Source: Paraburkholderia sejongensis
Lineage (GTDB): Bacteria > Pseudomonadota > Gammaproteobacteria > Burkholderiales > Burkholderiaceae
Assembly (NCBI RefSeq): GCF_020880815.1
Contig: NZ_JAJITD010000002.1
Location: forward strand, 124,001 to 188,000
Length of the DNA stretch: 64,000 nucleotides
Direction: 5' to 3'
Part shown: piece by piece, positions 1-7,640 of the stretch
Layout: each line of letters starts with the position of its first letter
Position numbering within the stretch: position 1 is the first letter of the stretch
Notes under the pieces: generated by a model
What the model was told of the DNA's origin: nothing
The model's database searches: none
The model's input: only the letters and a program-made list of their open reading frames with translations
Made by a program: the position numbers and the translations under genes

Positions 1-280
1 GGTAGCCGCTCGCGTCGATCGCGGCCAGCACCTTGTCGCGGGTCGCGGGCCGCACGTTGTCGTGGCCGTTCAGCACGCGCGACACGGTCGCGACCGACAC
101 GCCCGCCCGCTCGGCGACGCCGGCGATCGACGGACCTTCGCCCGCGCGCGCCGCTGCCGCCGCTGCTGCCGGGTCCGCCGGGTCCGCCTGTACCGGCTGC
201 ACCGATGATTGGCCCGGCGCTCCCGCCGAAGCGGCCGGCGACGATGAGGACGGCGTTCTGGACACGAGACCCCGCGGCAC
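1..280 (-). CDS. LacI-family transcriptional regulator, N-terminal part (runs off the window)
   Basis: Only the first ~90 codons are present. On the minus strand the frame reads a low-complexity Ser/Ala/Pro-rich leader and then a LacI-type helix-turn-helix: [20 protein letters not shown] followed by [18 protein letters not shown]. The recognition helix [10 protein letters not shown] and the hinge-proximal [10 protein letters not shown] are typical of LacI/PurR family repressors. The start is uncertain. The frame has GTG codons at 280 and 265 but no in-frame ATG, and most family members begin much closer to the HTH, so the ~50-residue leader is odd. The sugar-binding domain lies outside the window, so the effector cannot be inferred. 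The gene diverges from the methyltransferase gene at 599 and has a perfect operator palindrome at its 5' end, which suggests autoregulation. Confidence 0.8.
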   Translation of the reverse strand, partial: MPRGLVSRTPSSSSPAASAGAPGQSSVQPVQADPADPAAAAAAARAGEGPSIAGVAERAGVSVATVSRVLNGHDNVRPATRDKVLAAIDASGY

Positions 281-282
281 GA

Positions 283-302
283 AAATGTAATCGATTACAT
301 TT
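283..302. promoter_or_regulatory. LacI-type operator palindrome
   Basis: The core atgtaatcgattacat (285-300) is a perfect 16-bp palindrome, extended to 20 bp by flanking A/T pairs. A central CG with A/T-rich arms is typical of LacI/GntR-class operators recognised by LacI-family proteins. It lies only a few bases upstream of the possible GTG start of the LacI-family gene, so autorepression is the simplest reading. Confidence 0.6.
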
Positions 303-598
303 ATCGGCGATGGCGATGCGAAGCGCAAGGACGGATCGCTAGGGATAAATACGGGGGCCGGCGCGGGCCGTGAGCGGGCCGTAACCCGCCCGCCGCTGCC
401 CGCAAGCAGCCGGGACGCGACCGCCATTTGGTACAATCCCGCCGTTTCCCTGACGGCGCGGCAGCCTCGCGGCACGCCGCAGCGGCTTTCCCACAAAAAA
501 GCCGCGCGCGCTGGCCGAAGCCGGCGCAAGCCGGGCCACGCTCAGGGCGAAAGTCAGCGGTCCTACCCGCTCGCCAAACCAAAACCGCCGAATCCACC
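303..598. other. Intergenic region between divergent genes
   Basis: About 300 bases with no supported gene. A -10-like TACAAT occurs at 432-437 in the direction of the methyltransferase gene, but no convincing -35 is seen. Open frames here are GC-driven. Confidence 0.5.
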
Positions 599-1252
599 AT
601 GAACATCGAGCAAGCGCGTTTCAACATGATCGAACAGCAGATCCGCCCCTGGGAAGTGCTCGACCAGGACGTGCTGAATCTGTTGTCGATCGTCAAACGT
701 GAGAATTTCGTCCCCGCCGCTTACCGCGACCTCGCATTCGCCGACTTCGAAGTGCCGCTGCCGGCCGGCCAGCACATGCTGGCGCCGCGCGTCGAAGCGC
801 GCGTGCTGCAGGAACTGGCGGTGAAGAAGCATGAAAGCGTGCTCGAAATCGGCGCGGGCTCGGGTTACATGGCGGCGCTGCTCGCACATCGCGCGCAGCA
901 CGTGCTGACCGTCGATATCGAGCCGGAACTGGCAGAACTCGCGAAGAGCAACCTGATCGCCAACGGCGTGCTGAACGCCGAAGTGGTGACCGGCGACGCC
1001 GCGCGCGGCTGGGCCGGCGCCGCGCCGTACGACGTGATCTGCGTGTCGGGCGGCCTGCCGGTGCTGCCGCAGGAAATCCTCGAACAACTGAAGGTGGGCG
1101 GCCGTCTGGCGGCGTTCGTCGGCACCGCGCCGGTGATGAAGGCGCAGGTCATCACGCGTATCGACGAAAAGCAGTACCGCATTTCCGATGTGTTCGAAAC
1201 CTACGTCGAGCCGCTCGCCAACGCGGTGCAGCCGGCGCGCTTCAAGTTCTGA
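599..1252 (+). CDS. Protein-L-isoaspartate O-methyltransferase family protein
   Basis: A 217-residue SAM-dependent methyltransferase of the PCMT family. SAM motif I LEIGAGSGY is at residues 82-90, preceded by the family's GQ-containing loop (AGQHMLAP, about 56-63) and followed by an acidic strand end (VDIEPE). The ATG at 599 is chosen because homologous proteins begin MNIEQARFNMIEQQIRPW; the reading frame is open further upstream but that extension has no family resemblance. The strict repair enzyme Pcm has a different GQ-T-I loop, so the substrate is uncertain and the gene symbol is withheld. The next gene, a rhodanese, lies 75 bases downstream on the same strand and is probably co-transcribed. 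Confidence 0.85.
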   Translation: MNIEQARFNMIEQQIRPWEVLDQDVLNLLSIVKRENFVPAAYRDLAFADFEVPLPAGQHMLAPRVEARVLQELAVKKHESVLEIGAGSGYMAALLAHRAQHVLTVDIEPELAELAKSNLIANGVLNAEVVTGDAARGWAGAAPYDVICVSGGLPVLPQEILEQLKVGGRLAAFVGTAPVMKAQVITRIDEKQYRISDVFETYVEPLANAVQPARFKF

Positions 1253-1327
1253 CCTGCCTGCCGACAGACAGGCGTTATCGATCCGGGCGGCGCAGTGCCG
1301 CCGCCCTTTGAACCGGATGTTCCGCAG

Positions 1328-1651
1328 ATGCAAAACCTGACCGCTCCGGCGCTCGCCGAATGGCTCGCCGATACTTCGCGCCCCGCGCCCGTGCTGCTCG
1401 ACGTGCGTGAGCCGTGGGAACTGCAAACGGCGTCGATGGCCGGCATCGTGTCGATTCCGATGCGCGAGATCCCCGCGCGCAGCGAAGAACTCGACGACGA
1501 CGCGCAGATCGTCTGCATCTGCCACCACGGCGCGCGCAGCGCGCAGGTCGCGATGTTCCTCGAGTCGCGCGGCCACACCAACGTGTTCAATCTGCAAGGC
1601 GGTATCGACGCGTGGTCGCGTCAGGTCGATCCTTCGGTTCCGACGTATTGA
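1328..1651 (+). CDS. Rhodanese-like single-domain sulfurtransferase
   Basis: A 107-residue single rhodanese domain. The N-terminal VLLDVREPWE and the C-terminal NLQGGIDAW are family hallmarks. The active-site loop is C65-H-H-G-A-R-S71, with Cys65 as the expected persulfide carrier and a second Cys two residues earlier (C63). Soluble single-domain rhodaneses of this size transfer sulfane sulfur to acceptors such as thiols or cyanide; the partner is not evident. The ATG at 1328 is preferred over an in-frame ATG 11 codons upstream because it matches the usual domain start. The gene follows the PCMT-family gene closely. Confidence 0.85.
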   Translation: MQNLTAPALAEWLADTSRPAPVLLDVREPWELQTASMAGIVSIPMREIPARSEELDDDAQIVCICHHGARSAQVAMFLESRGHTNVFNLQGGIDAWSRQVDPSVPTY

Positions 1652-1738
1652 GATTTGCCGCGCGAGTCGCGGATTGAGACGGCGCAAGGGCTGATGGTCC
1701 TTGCGCCGTTTTGCGTTTGGGGCGCGAATGTGCGCTTC

Positions 1739-1908
1739 GTTTCCGAGCGGGTACGCAGAGGCGCTTCGGGTTGCCTATCACTGCTTTTCGTTCCCGAGCG
1801 GATACGAAGCCGTCACCAAGATATTCCACTGGCTCGCTCCGTTCCCATACGGATACGAAACAGGAGTTTCGTGCGCCGTCGGGTGCTACACTGTTCCCGA
1901 GCGGGAAC
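1739..1908 (+). promoter_or_regulatory. Four phased palindromic operators upstream of the hipB-like gene
   Basis: Four 16-bp inverted repeats: gtttccgagcgggtac (1739-1754), gttcccgagcggatac (1790-1805), gttcccatacggatac (1841-1856) and gttcccgagcgggaac (1893-1908, perfect). Start-to-start spacing is 51, 51 and 52 bp, about five helical turns, so all sites face the same side of the DNA. Most copies are followed by cga(a). In E. coli, HipB binds four operators upstream of hipBA whose half-sites contain GGATA; copies 2 and 3 here contain that half-site. The last copy ends 13 bases before the hipB-like start codon. Confidence 0.75.
1884..1892 (+). promoter_or_regulatory. Candidate extended -10 promoter of the hipB-like gene
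   Basis: TGCTACACT matches an extended -10 (TGn plus TACACT). It sits directly upstream of the fourth operator and downstream of the third, so repressor binding at either would block polymerase. No good -35 is visible. Inferred from pattern only. Confidence 0.4.
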
Positions 1909-1921
1909 GAAAGGGGGAGCC

Positions 1922-2218
1922 GTGAACGACATCGTCGACAGCACGCAAACACTGGGCGTACTCATACGCGCGACGCGCATGGCGCAGGGTTTGACGCGCG
2001 ACGAACTCGCGCACGCTACCGGTCTTTCGCCGAAATTCATCTCGCAGATCGAAGCGGGAAAGACGACCGCGCAATTCGGTAAGGTCCTCGAACTGCTCGG
2101 CGAGTTGGGCATCAAGCTTCACGCCGAGCCCTCGACCCCTATCCCGCCAGAAATCGCGACGGCCGCCACACGCCGGCGCCGCGCTTCCAGCAAAACCTCC
2201 GCGGACCAGCCGAGGTAG
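1922..2218 (+). CDS. HipB-like antitoxin, XRE-family HTH regulator
   Basis: A 98-residue protein with an XRE helix-turn-helix at about residues 11-66 (LGVLIRATRMAQGLTRDELA, then LSPKFISQIEAGK). It ends in a basic, Ala/Arg/Ser-rich tail of about 28 residues. This matches HipB-type antitoxins, which bind their own operators and neutralise the HipA kinase. The GTG at 1922 is used: it follows a strong ribosome-binding sequence (aaaggggga at about 1910-1918), and the four operators lie just upstream. The gene is followed after 3 bases by hipA sequence, but that gene is damaged, so this is now probably an orphan autoregulated repressor. A free regulatory role elsewhere is possible but cannot be seen here. 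Confidence 0.8.
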   Translation: MNDIVDSTQTLGVLIRATRMAQGLTRDELAHATGLSPKFISQIEAGKTTAQFGKVLELLGELGIKLHAEPSTPIPPEIATAATRRRRASSKTSADQPR

Positions 2219-2221
2219 CGC

Positions 2222-2867
2222 ATGTCGCGAAACACCCTGCTCGTATACGCAAACCGGCGGCGCGTCGGGACGCTGACCGATGACAACGGCATCTGGTCAT
2301 TCGGTTATGACGGCACGTGGGTGGCGGACAAACTCGCGGGACAAATCCTTCAAGTACCGCAACGCAAACGCCGCGTCGCTTGCCGCCTGCATCGCCACAC
2401 TTCAGGCTAAGGCCGCGGCGCGTCTCGCCATTTTCAGGTGGTCGGTATTGAACGTCCTGATCGGCAATGCGGACGCACACCTCAAAAACCTGTCCTTTTT
2501 CTCCAGTTCGAAAGGTTATCAACTGGCGCCGTTTTACGACCTCGTCAGCACGGTGGTCTACAACACGCCCACTTACAACGAGACGGGTGAACCGTGGCCT
2601 GGCGTCGAACTATCGATGCCGATGGGCGATACTCGCCACTTCAGTGACATCAGTCGCAAGAACGTGCTTGCGTTTGCCGATGAGCTGGGCTTGCGCGCAG
2701 CCGGTGCCGCAACGCAACTGGACAGACTTCTTCACGATCTGGGCCACCATGTTGCGCTTACGCGTGCACACATAAACGAGATCGCGCAACCGGACGCCGG
2801 CGAGATTCGCCTGCTCGACTCGATCGAGCGACTGCCGATAGCCGAGATGAGCCGGGCACTGCGCTGA
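2222..2867 (+). pseudogene. hipA: hipA, serine/threonine kinase toxin, internally deleted and frameshifted
   Basis: Two frames together give only ~215 codons where HipA proteins have about 400-440. Frame 1 from ATG 2222 encodes a normal HipA N-terminus (MSRNTLLVYANRRRVGTLTD, then IWSFGYDGTW). Frame 2, from about 2335 to the stop at 2867, encodes the C-terminal kinase part: DKSFKY, WSVLNVLIGNADAHLKNLSF with the catalytic Asp and Asn, and FYDLVS with the metal-binding Asp. Missing in between are the remainder of the N-subdomain and the region carrying the ATP-binding loop and the autophosphorylated Ser, so a deletion of about 0.6 kb is inferred near 2330-2345. An active toxin kinase is not expected. 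A sequencing error could explain a frameshift but not the missing length. Confidence 0.8.
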
Positions 2868-3198
2868 GCGGAACGCCGCTCCCCCACTCTTCGAATTCGC
2901 GGTGTTCCGCTGCAACCCAGCGCGTAATGCACAACCTCGGCACAACCATGCGGCGCACATGCACCGTCCGCTAGCATCGCTTCACATTGGCGGCGCCGCA
3001 CGCTTCGTCACGGCGCGTCGCGCACCCGAACGAAGCGCGGGGGCGCAGAACGAAGCGCGGCTGCACCAGATTCGCGCCGCGCTTCGCGCGGCCTCCCGCC
3101 GATTCGTTGCGAACACACCTTTCACCAGCGCGTCACAGAGCGCGCCACGACAAGCATCGCGCGCACCGCCGCATCTCACGAGCGGCCGATGCGCTAAT
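2868..3198. other. Intergenic region upstream of the urt operon
   Basis: No gene is supported here; the open frames are GC-driven. Two TGCACC half-sites (2960-2965 and 3062-3067) resemble half of an NtrC site, and a 13-base direct repeat gaacgaagcgcgg occurs at 3028 and 3048. Upstream activator sites for the sigma-54 promoter at 3199 would be expected in this stretch. Confidence 0.4.
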
Positions 3199-3214
3199 TG
3201 GCATACCCCTTGCA
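3199..3214 (+). promoter_or_regulatory. Sigma-54 (RpoN) -24/-12 promoter of urtABCDE
   Basis: TGGCATACCCCTTGCA fits the sigma-54 consensus TGGCAYRNNNNTTGCW at every position, with exactly 10 bases between the GG and GC doublets. Transcription would start near 3226, giving a leader of roughly 77 bases before urtA. Sigma-54 control by NtrC is the established mode for many nitrogen-scavenging systems. Confidence 0.8.
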
Positions 3215-3302
3215 GTAGTCAAACGGCGAATCGTGCGAGCTCAGCATTGCTGGCTGAAATCGACGCTCATAACAGTCACCATCCATGGCAAGGGGAAAGC
3301 AG

Positions 3303-4601
3303 ATGAAACGTCGCAGTCTGTTGAAACTAGGTTCGATGTCCGGCGCGTTGGCGCTCGCGGGCCGCGTGCCGTTCGCGCATGCGCAGCCCGAGAGCGGCCC
3401 GATCAAGGTGGGCATCCTGCATTCGCTGTCGGGCACGATGGCGATCTCCGAAACGTCGCTGAAGGACACCGCGTTGATGACGATCGCCGACATCAACAAG
3501 AACGGCGGCGTGATGGGCCGGCAGATCCAGCCGGTGGTGGTCGATCCCGCGTCGAACTGGCCGCTGTTCGCCGAGAAGGCACGCCAGCTTCTGACCCAGG
3601 ACAAATGCGCGGCCGTGTTCGGCTGCTGGACCTCGGTGTCGCGCAAATCGGTGCTGCCGGTGTTCGAGGAACTGAACGGTCTGCTGTTCTATCCGGTGCA
3701 GTACGAAGGCGAAGAGATGTCGCGCAACGTGTTCTACACCGGCGCGGCGCCGAACCAGCAGGCGATTCCGGCCACCGAATATCTGATGAGCGCGGAAGGC
3801 GGCGGCGCGAAGCGCTTCTTCCTGCTCGGCACCGACTATGTGTATCCGCGCACGACCAACAAGATCCTGCGCGCCTTCCTCAAATCGAAAGGCGTGCAGG
3901 AAGCGGATATTCAGGAGGTCTACACGCCGTTCGGCCATAGCGACTATCAGACCATCGTCGCGAACATCAAGACCTTCTCGCAAGGCGGCAAGACCGCGGT
4001 GATCTCGACCGTGAACGGCGATTCGAACGTGCCGTTCTACAAGGAACTGGGCAACCAGGGGCTGAAGGCGTCGGACGTACCGGTGGTCGCGTTCTCGGTC
4101 GGCGAGGAAGAGCTGCGCGGCATCGATACGAAACCGCTGGTCGGCAATCTCGCCGCGTGGAACTACTTCATGTCGGTGCGCAATCCGGCCAACGAAAAGT
4201 TCAAGAAGCAATGGGCCACGTGGGTCAAGGACAACAACCTGCCGGGCGGCGCGAAGCGCGTGACCAACGATCCGATGGAAGCGACCTTCGTCGGCATCCA
4301 TATGTGGAAGCAGGCGGTCGAGAAAGCGAAAAGCACCGAGGTCGACAAGGTGCGCGTCGCAATGGTCGGCCAGACCTTCGCCGCGCCGTCGGGCTTCACG
4401 CTCGAAATGGACGGTAACCATCACCTGCACAAGCCGGTGATGATCGGCGAGGTCCGCGCGGACGGTCAGTTCAACGTCGTGTGGCGCACCAAGGGGCCGG
4501 TGCGCGCGCAGCCGTGGAGTCCGTTCATCGCCGGCAATGCGGGCAAGCCGGATGTCGTGTCGTCGATTCCGGCGTTTCTCCGGCGCTCGCGCGTCGCGTG
4601 A
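3303..4601 (+). CDS. urtA: Urea ABC transporter, periplasmic urea-binding protein
   Basis: A 432-residue HAAT-family solute-binding protein that captures urea (and related short amides) and delivers it to UrtBC. The N-terminus MKRRSLLKLG resembles a twin-arginine signal (K-R-R-S-L-L-K) followed by a hydrophobic stretch and FAHAQP, so export of the folded protein through Tat is likely. The mature part starts with IKVGILHSLSGTMAISE, typical of UrtA. The ATG at 3303 is preferred over the ATG at 3285, because aaggggaaagcag directly before it supplies a ribosome-binding site and the upstream codons would separate the signal from the N-terminus. It is the first gene of urtABCDE, behind a sigma-54 promoter. 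Confidence 0.95.
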   Translation: MKRRSLLKLGSMSGALALAGRVPFAHAQPESGPIKVGILHSLSGTMAISETSLKDTALMTIADINKNGGVMGRQIQPVVVDPASNWPLFAEKARQLLTQDKCAAVFGCWTSVSRKSVLPVFEELNGLLFYPVQYEGEEMSRNVFYTGAAPNQQAIPATEYLMSAEGGGAKRFFLLGTDYVYPRTTNKILRAFLKSKGVQEADIQEVYTPFGHSDYQTIVANIKTFSQGGKTAVISTVNGDSNVPFYKELGNQGLKASDVPVVAFSVGEEELRGIDTKPLVGNLAAWNYFMSVRNPANEKFKKQWATWVKDNNLPGGAKRVTNDPMEATFVGIHMWKQAVEKAKSTEVDKVRVAMVGQTFAAPSGFTLEMDGNHHLHKPVMIGEVRADGQFNVVWRTKGPVRAQPWSPFIAGNAGKPDVVSSIPAFLRRSRVA

Positions 4602-4768
4602 TCGGGTGAGCTTCGCGGCGGTGGTGTAGCGGGCGCGGACGGCGCGATACGCGTCGCGCCGCGCTGTTCCGTACCGTGCCGTCAGTCCGGGCCGCCGCCG
4701 CGCCGCCCCGCTCACGCCACTCCAGCCGCTCCCGCCACCCGGCGAGCCGTAAAAGTAAAAAGGCGATC

Positions 4769-6436
4769 ATGGCGTTTTCATTTCTCACCCCGCTCCGCGC
4801 GCGCTTCCTGCCGCGCGCGGCAGTTTGCTTCGCATCCCGTACGATCCGCGGCGCGGCGCTCGTGGTGGCCCTTGCCGCCGTACCAGGCGCCGCGTTCGCG
4901 CTGACCCAGGCCGACGTCGCACCGCTTGCCGGCGACGACTTCGAAGCGAAGTCCGCCGCTATCGACAAACTGATCGCGACACACGACGCCGCATCGCTCG
5001 CGGTGCTCAACGCTCTCGCGGACGACAGCGCGCTCGCGACCGACGCCGGCGCTCTGCTGCTGCAAGACGGCGACAACACGCGCGATGCCGTCACCGGCCA
5101 GCCGGTCGCCGCGAGCGACGCGCAACCGGTCACGCTGAACAACCTGCTGCGCTCGAAAGTGGCGGGCGCGCTGTCGGGCCTGCAACTCGCATCGCCCGAT
5201 CAGGCCACGCGCGCGGCCGCCGTCGATGCGTTGCTGCGCAATCCCGATCCGTCGCTCAAGCCGCTGGTCGACGCGGCCCGCGCGAAGGAAACCGACCCCG
5301 CGCTGAAAAAGCGTCTCGACACGCTGTGGGCGATGACCGCGCTGCACGACGCCGATCCGGCCAAGCGCCTCGACGCAGTGCAACTGGTCGCCGCGCGCGG
5401 CGATCTCGAGATGAACGAACTATTGCGCCCGCTGGTCGCGAAGAAGCCGGACGGCTCTTTCGTGGAAACCGACGAGCGGGTGCGCGCCGCCGCGCAAAGC
5501 GGCCTCGACGCACTCGACGCGATCCAGCGCCGCAGCCAGATCGCCGGCACGCTGTTCGCGGGGCTGTCGCTCGGCAGCGTGCTGCTGCTCGCCGCGCTCG
5601 GCCTCGCGATCACGTACGGGCTGATCGGCGTGATCAACATGGCGCACGGCGAATTCCTGATGATCGGCGCGTATGCGACCTACGTGGTGCAGAACCTGTT
5701 TCAACGCTTCGCGCCCGGCGCGTTCGACTGGTATCCGCTGCTCGCGATACCGGCCGCGTTCGTCGCGGCCGCGCTGGTCGGCATCGTGCTCGAACGGCTG
5801 GTGCTCAAGCATCTGTACGGCCGTCCGCTCGAAACGCTGCTGACCACCTTCGGCGTGAGCCTGATCCTGATTCAGGCGACCCGCATGCTGTTCGGCGCGC
5901 AGAACGTGCAGGTCGTCAATCCCGCGTGGATGAGCGGCGGCATCAACGTGCTGCCGAATCTGATCCTGCCGTACAACCGGCTCGCGATTCTGGCGTTCTC
6001 GCTGATCGTCGTCGCGATCGCGTGGGCGGTGCTGACGCGCACACGGCTCGGTCTGTTCGTGCGCGCGGTCACGCAGAACCGCCGGATGGCCGCGTGCGTC
6101 GGCGTGAAAACCGCGCGCGTCGATTCGTATGCGTTCGCGTTCGGCGCGGGCATCGCGGGTCTCGGCGGCTGCGCGCTGTCGCAGATCGGCAATGTCGGGC
6201 CCGACCTCGGCCAGAGCTACATCATCGATTCGTTCATGGCGGTCGTGCTCGGCGGCGTCGGCCAGCTCGCCGGCACCGTGCTCGGCGGCTTCGGGCTCGG
6301 TCTCGTCAGCAAGGCGATCGAACCGTTCTGGGGCGCGGTGCTCGCGAAAATCGCGGTGCTCGTGCTGATCGTGTTGTTCATCCAGAAGCGTCCGCAGGGC
6401 ATGTTCGCCCTCAAGGGCCGTAGCGCGGAGGCGTGA
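4769..6436 (+). CDS. urtB: Urea ABC transporter permease UrtB with N-terminal periplasmic helical-repeat domain
   Basis: A 555-residue inner-membrane permease. Residues about 1-50 form a signal sequence/first membrane segment ending VPGAAFA. Residues about 50-275 are soluble and HEAT-like, with repeated Asp/Ala/Leu helices, which is characteristic of UrtB compared with the shorter amino-acid permease LivH. The remainder is hydrophobic with the LivH-like core (ITYGLIGVINMAHGEFLMIG and GLGGCALSQIGNVGPDLGQS). The ATG at 4769 is chosen; an open extension upstream is Arg-rich and unlike the family. The gene lies 167 bases after urtA and ends one base before urtC. Confidence 0.93.
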   Translation: MAFSFLTPLRARFLPRAAVCFASRTIRGAALVVALAAVPGAAFALTQADVAPLAGDDFEAKSAAIDKLIATHDAASLAVLNALADDSALATDAGALLLQDGDNTRDAVTGQPVAASDAQPVTLNNLLRSKVAGALSGLQLASPDQATRAAAVDALLRNPDPSLKPLVDAARAKETDPALKKRLDTLWAMTALHDADPAKRLDAVQLVAARGDLEMNELLRPLVAKKPDGSFVETDERVRAAAQSGLDALDAIQRRSQIAGTLFAGLSLGSVLLLAALGLAITYGLIGVINMAHGEFLMIGAYATYVVQNLFQRFAPGAFDWYPLLAIPAAFVAAALVGIVLERLVLKHLYGRPLETLLTTFGVSLILIQATRMLFGAQNVQVVNPAWMSGGINVLPNLILPYNRLAILAFSLIVVAIAWAVLTRTRLGLFVRAVTQNRRMAACVGVKTARVDSYAFAFGAGIAGLGGCALSQIGNVGPDLGQSYIIDSFMAVVLGGVGQLAGTVLGGFGLGLVSKAIEPFWGAVLAKIAVLVLIVLFIQKRPQGMFALKGRSAEA

Positions 6437-6437
6437 G

Positions 6438-7640
6438 ATGACATCGGCAACTTCTTCGGCAAATCGATCTTCGAGTCCCGCGCCGCGCGCTGGCGCTGGC
6501 AGCGTCGCGGACAACCCGCTCGCCGGCGACAGCGGCTTCGCGCTCGGCCTGCCGCCGCGCCCCGCGCTGCTGTCGCGGCGCGCGTGGCTCGCGCTGGTCG
6601 CGCTGATCATCGGGTTCGGTCTCGGCGTGCCGTTCGCCGCGCTGGTGATCCCCGAGACCAGCGCGCTGCATCTGTCCGCGTACGCAATGACGCTGACCGG
6701 CAAGTTCATGTGCTACGCGATCGCCGCGCTCGCGCTCGATCTGGTGTGGGGCTACTGCGGGATTCTGAGCCTGGGCCACGCGCTGTTCTTCGCGCTCGGC
6801 GGCTACGCGATCGGCATGTACCTGATGCGCGCGATCGGCCACGACGGCAAGTACGGCAGCGATCTGCCCGACTTCATGGTGTTTCTCGACTGGCACCAGT
6901 TGCCGTGGTACTGGCAGGGCACCCAGCATCTAGGCTACGCATTGCTGCTGGTCGTGCTGGTGCCGGCCGTGGTCGCGTGGGTGTTCGGCTTCTTCACGTT
7001 CCGCTCGCGCGTGAAAGGCGTGTATCTGTCGATCATCACCCAGGCGATGACCTTCGCCGCGATGCTGCTGTTCTATCGCAACGAAACCGGCTTCGGCGGC
7101 AACAACGGCTTCACCGACTTCAAGCGCATCGGCGGCTTTCCGATCACGCATCAAGGCACCCGCGCGGCGCTGCTGCTGATTACCTTCGCGGTCCTGATCG
7201 TTGCGTTTCTCGCCGCGCGCGCGATCGTCACGTCCAAGCTCGGCCGCGTCGTCACCGCGGTGCGCGACGGCGAAACGCGTCTGATGTTCCTCGGCTACAG
7301 CCCGCTCGCGTACAAGCTGTTCGTGTGGACCCTGTCGGCGGTGCTGTGCGGGATCGCCGGCGCGCTCTATGTACCGCAGGTCGGCATCATCAATCCGGGC
7401 GAGATGTCGCCGGGCAACTCGATCGAAATGGCGATCTGGGTCGCGGTGGGCGGACGCGGCACGCTGATCGGCCCGATCATCGGCGCGTTCGCGGTAAACG
7501 GCGCGAAGAGCTTTTTCACCGCGAATTTTCCCGAGTACTGGCTGTTCTTTCTCGGCCTGATTTTCGTGCTGGTGCCGCTGCTGCTGCCGAACGGGATCAT
7601 GGGGCTGACCGCGCTGCTCAAGCGCAAGGGGAACCACTGA
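6438..7640 (+). CDS. urtC: Urea ABC transporter permease UrtC
   Basis: A 400-residue LivM-type permease, partner of UrtB in the membrane channel for urea. The ~50-residue Ser/Ala-rich cytoplasmic N-terminus is followed by about nine or ten hydrophobic segments. Family signatures include DLVWGYCGILSLGHALFFAL, the cytoplasmic loop TAVRDGETRLMFLGYSPLAY, and MAIWVAVGGRGTLIGPIIGA near the C-terminus. The start ATG is one base after the urtB stop, and its TGA overlaps the urtD ATG (ATGA), so translation is coupled. Confidence 0.94.
   Translation: MTSATSSANRSSSPAPRAGAGSVADNPLAGDSGFALGLPPRPALLSRRAWLALVALIIGFGLGVPFAALVIPETSALHLSAYAMTLTGKFMCYAIAALALDLVWGYCGILSLGHALFFALGGYAIGMYLMRAIGHDGKYGSDLPDFMVFLDWHQLPWYWQGTQHLGYALLLVVLVPAVVAWVFGFFTFRSRVKGVYLSIITQAMTFAAMLLFYRNETGFGGNNGFTDFKRIGGFPITHQGTRAALLLITFAVLIVAFLAARAIVTSKLGRVVTAVRDGETRLMFLGYSPLAYKLFVWTLSAVLCGIAGALYVPQVGIINPGEMSPGNSIEMAIWVAVGGRGTLIGPIIGAFAVNGAKSFFTANFPEYWLFFLGLIFVLVPLLLPNGIMGLTALLKRKGNH

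Noticed and set aside
563..1687. 374-codon open frame on the minus strand opposite the methyltransferase and rhodanese genes
   Set aside because: It is a shadow of two well-supported plus-strand genes in high-GC DNA; Arg/His/Ala-rich with no family motif.
3327..4715. 462-codon minus-strand frame over urtA
   Set aside because: Mirror frame of urtA; low-complexity Arg/His/Leu composition typical of antisense reading of GC-rich genes.
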